From an uncultured Paludibaculum sp. (GTDB taxonomy: Bacteria; Acidobacteriota; Terriglobia; Bryobacterales; Bryobacteraceae), in assembly GCF_963665245.1 (NCBI RefSeq), contig NZ_OY762267.1, positions 2,542,001 to 2,606,000 of the forward strand: a stretch of DNA of 64,000 nucleotides, in the 5' to 3' direction. A program made the translations under genes and the position numbers. This document shows positions 63,409-64,000 of this stretch, in pieces. Position 1 is the first letter of the stretch; every line of letters starts with the position of its first letter. The notes under the pieces were generated by a model. The model did not search any database and was not told where the DNA came from. It saw only the letters and a program-made list of their open reading frames with translations.

Positions 63409-64000
63409 GCTTGCTGCTCCAATTGGCGGTGGAACCGCGCCAAGAACCTTTCAGTCTGCCATGGAAAGAGGCGCGCCGCGAGAAGCAGGAGCCGGGCACT
63501 GGCCGGAGTCACGACGGTGTTTGCCCTCTTCTCAATGCCCCGCGCGATGGCACTGGCACATTCTTCGGCCGTAATGGCGAAGCGCGACGGGTTGCTGAGA
63601 GAGGCGGGCATTGTGCCACCACGTACGTTGCCCGGGAACGCGGTTCTCACATAGCCGGGGCAGACGGTGATGACGTGGACACCGGTACCGGAAAGTTCAG
63701 AACGCAGCCCCTCGGAGAGTGCGCACAATGCGAACTTCGAGGCGGAGTACATAGAGAGCCACGGCAAGGTCAATCTCCCAGCGACAGAACTGATATTGAC
63801 GATGATGCCGCTTCCACGCGCTTTCATCAAGGGCGCGGTGCGCTGGATCAGATCGAGCGGGGCAAAGAGGTTGAGCTCGAACATGGCCCGGACTTCGTCG
63901 AGGGGTGAACGGGTGGGTGGGGCGTAGAGGCCAAATCCAGCGTTGTTCAGCAGAATGTCGATGCGCCCAAAGTGCAGGATGGCCTGCTGGACGAGGGCTT
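63405..64000 (-). CDS. Short-chain dehydrogenase/reductase, C-terminal part (5' end outside window)
   Basis: At least 197 residues, entering from the right edge. The frame runs to 63998 with coding character throughout. Visible SDR motifs are I-L-L-N-N-A-G-F-G (the NNAG), N-I-S-S-V-A-G-R with the catalytic Ser, Y-S-A-S-K with catalytic Tyr and Lys, and P-G-Y-V-R-T. The Rossmann glycine motif would lie outside. The C-terminal extension with a basic helix (W-Q-T-E-R-F-L-A-R-F-H-R-Q-L-E) is typical of acidobacterial SDRs that reduce lipid-like or keto substrates; substrate unknown. Its stop overlaps the aroK start, so it is the visible head of this operon. Confidence 0.92.
   Translation of the reverse strand, partial: ALVQQAILHFGRIDILLNNAGFGLYAPPTRSPLDEVRAMFELNLFAPLDLIQRTAPLMKARGSGIIVNISSVAGRLTLPWLSMYSASKFALCALSEGLRSELSGTGVHVITVCPGYVRTAFPGNVRGGTMPASLSNPSRFAITAEECASAIARGIEKRANTVVTPASARLLLLAARLFPWQTERFLARFHRQLEQQA

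Overview
The window reads as a chromosome segment of a GC-rich Acidobacteriota member, most likely of the Solibacter/Bryobacter/Paludibaculum group. That is an inference from marker families typical of the lineage: a TIGR03435-type secreted protein, a VWA-type protein of the acidobacterial TIGR03436 kind, a Cna/carboxypeptidase-type TonB-receptor-like protein, an ADOP permease behind a PadR regulator, an ECF sigma factor of the TIGR02999 type next to a Ser/Thr kinase with TPR repeats, and many secreted glycan-active proteins. No rRNA, tRNA or CRISPR array was seen.

Bases 1-17250 form an accessory, rearranged zone. It holds the end of a WD40 protein, a DUF6438/TonB-C protein, a tandem 136-bp repeat cluster at 1.9-2.45 kb, a DUF1801 protein, a decayed gene, a tightly coupled minus-strand cell-surface operon (10326 down to 3844), a frameshifted gene remnant, a PadR-ADOP pair, a second cluster of the same repeat family at 14.0-14.4 kb, two unrecognised proteins and a frameshifted IS110-type transposase remnant. 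The surface operon starts with a previously unlisted 53-residue secreted peptide with two cysteines. It continues with a membrane-anchored thioredoxin-like protein, the TIGR03435 protein, the TonB receptor-like protein and the VWA protein. This is the best candidate for an undescribed system here.

Bases 17250-38730 are compact core and metabolic genes: an S10 peptidase, a PHP phosphoesterase, a YgfZ-like folate protein, an MBL hydrolase, a large patatin-like membrane protein, a CBM9-like protein, two tandem phosphohexomutases, an FtsB-like protein, CutA, an MFS transporter, a YVTN beta-propeller, EF-P with an unusual loop, a Gfo/Idh oxidoreductase - PIG-L deacetylase - SelA operon, a flippase-like membrane protein, a LacI regulator, a lipoprotein and a YkgJ cysteine-cluster protein.

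Bases 38730-45775 are gltB-gltD (glutamate synthase), read divergently from a LysR regulator across a region with a near-consensus sigma70 promoter and a LysR-type dyad. Bases 45900-57000 form a glycan and signalling block: sulfatase, GH42 beta-galactosidase-like enzyme, TPR protein, an ECF sigma factor - Ser/Thr kinase/TPR - globin operon, and a GH172 (DUF2961) protein. Bases 57080-64000 are one long minus-strand run: SDR oxidoreductase (cut by the window end), shikimate kinase, glycerate 2-kinase and the complete glycine cleavage set gcvT-gcvH-gcvPA-gcvPB.

Many genes are translationally coupled (ATGA, GTGA, TGATG or TAATG overlaps). Several first genes have a -10-like hexamer only 5-14 nt before the start codon, which suggests leaderless or very short-leader transcripts. 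All functional calls are from motif recognition by eye, without database searches.
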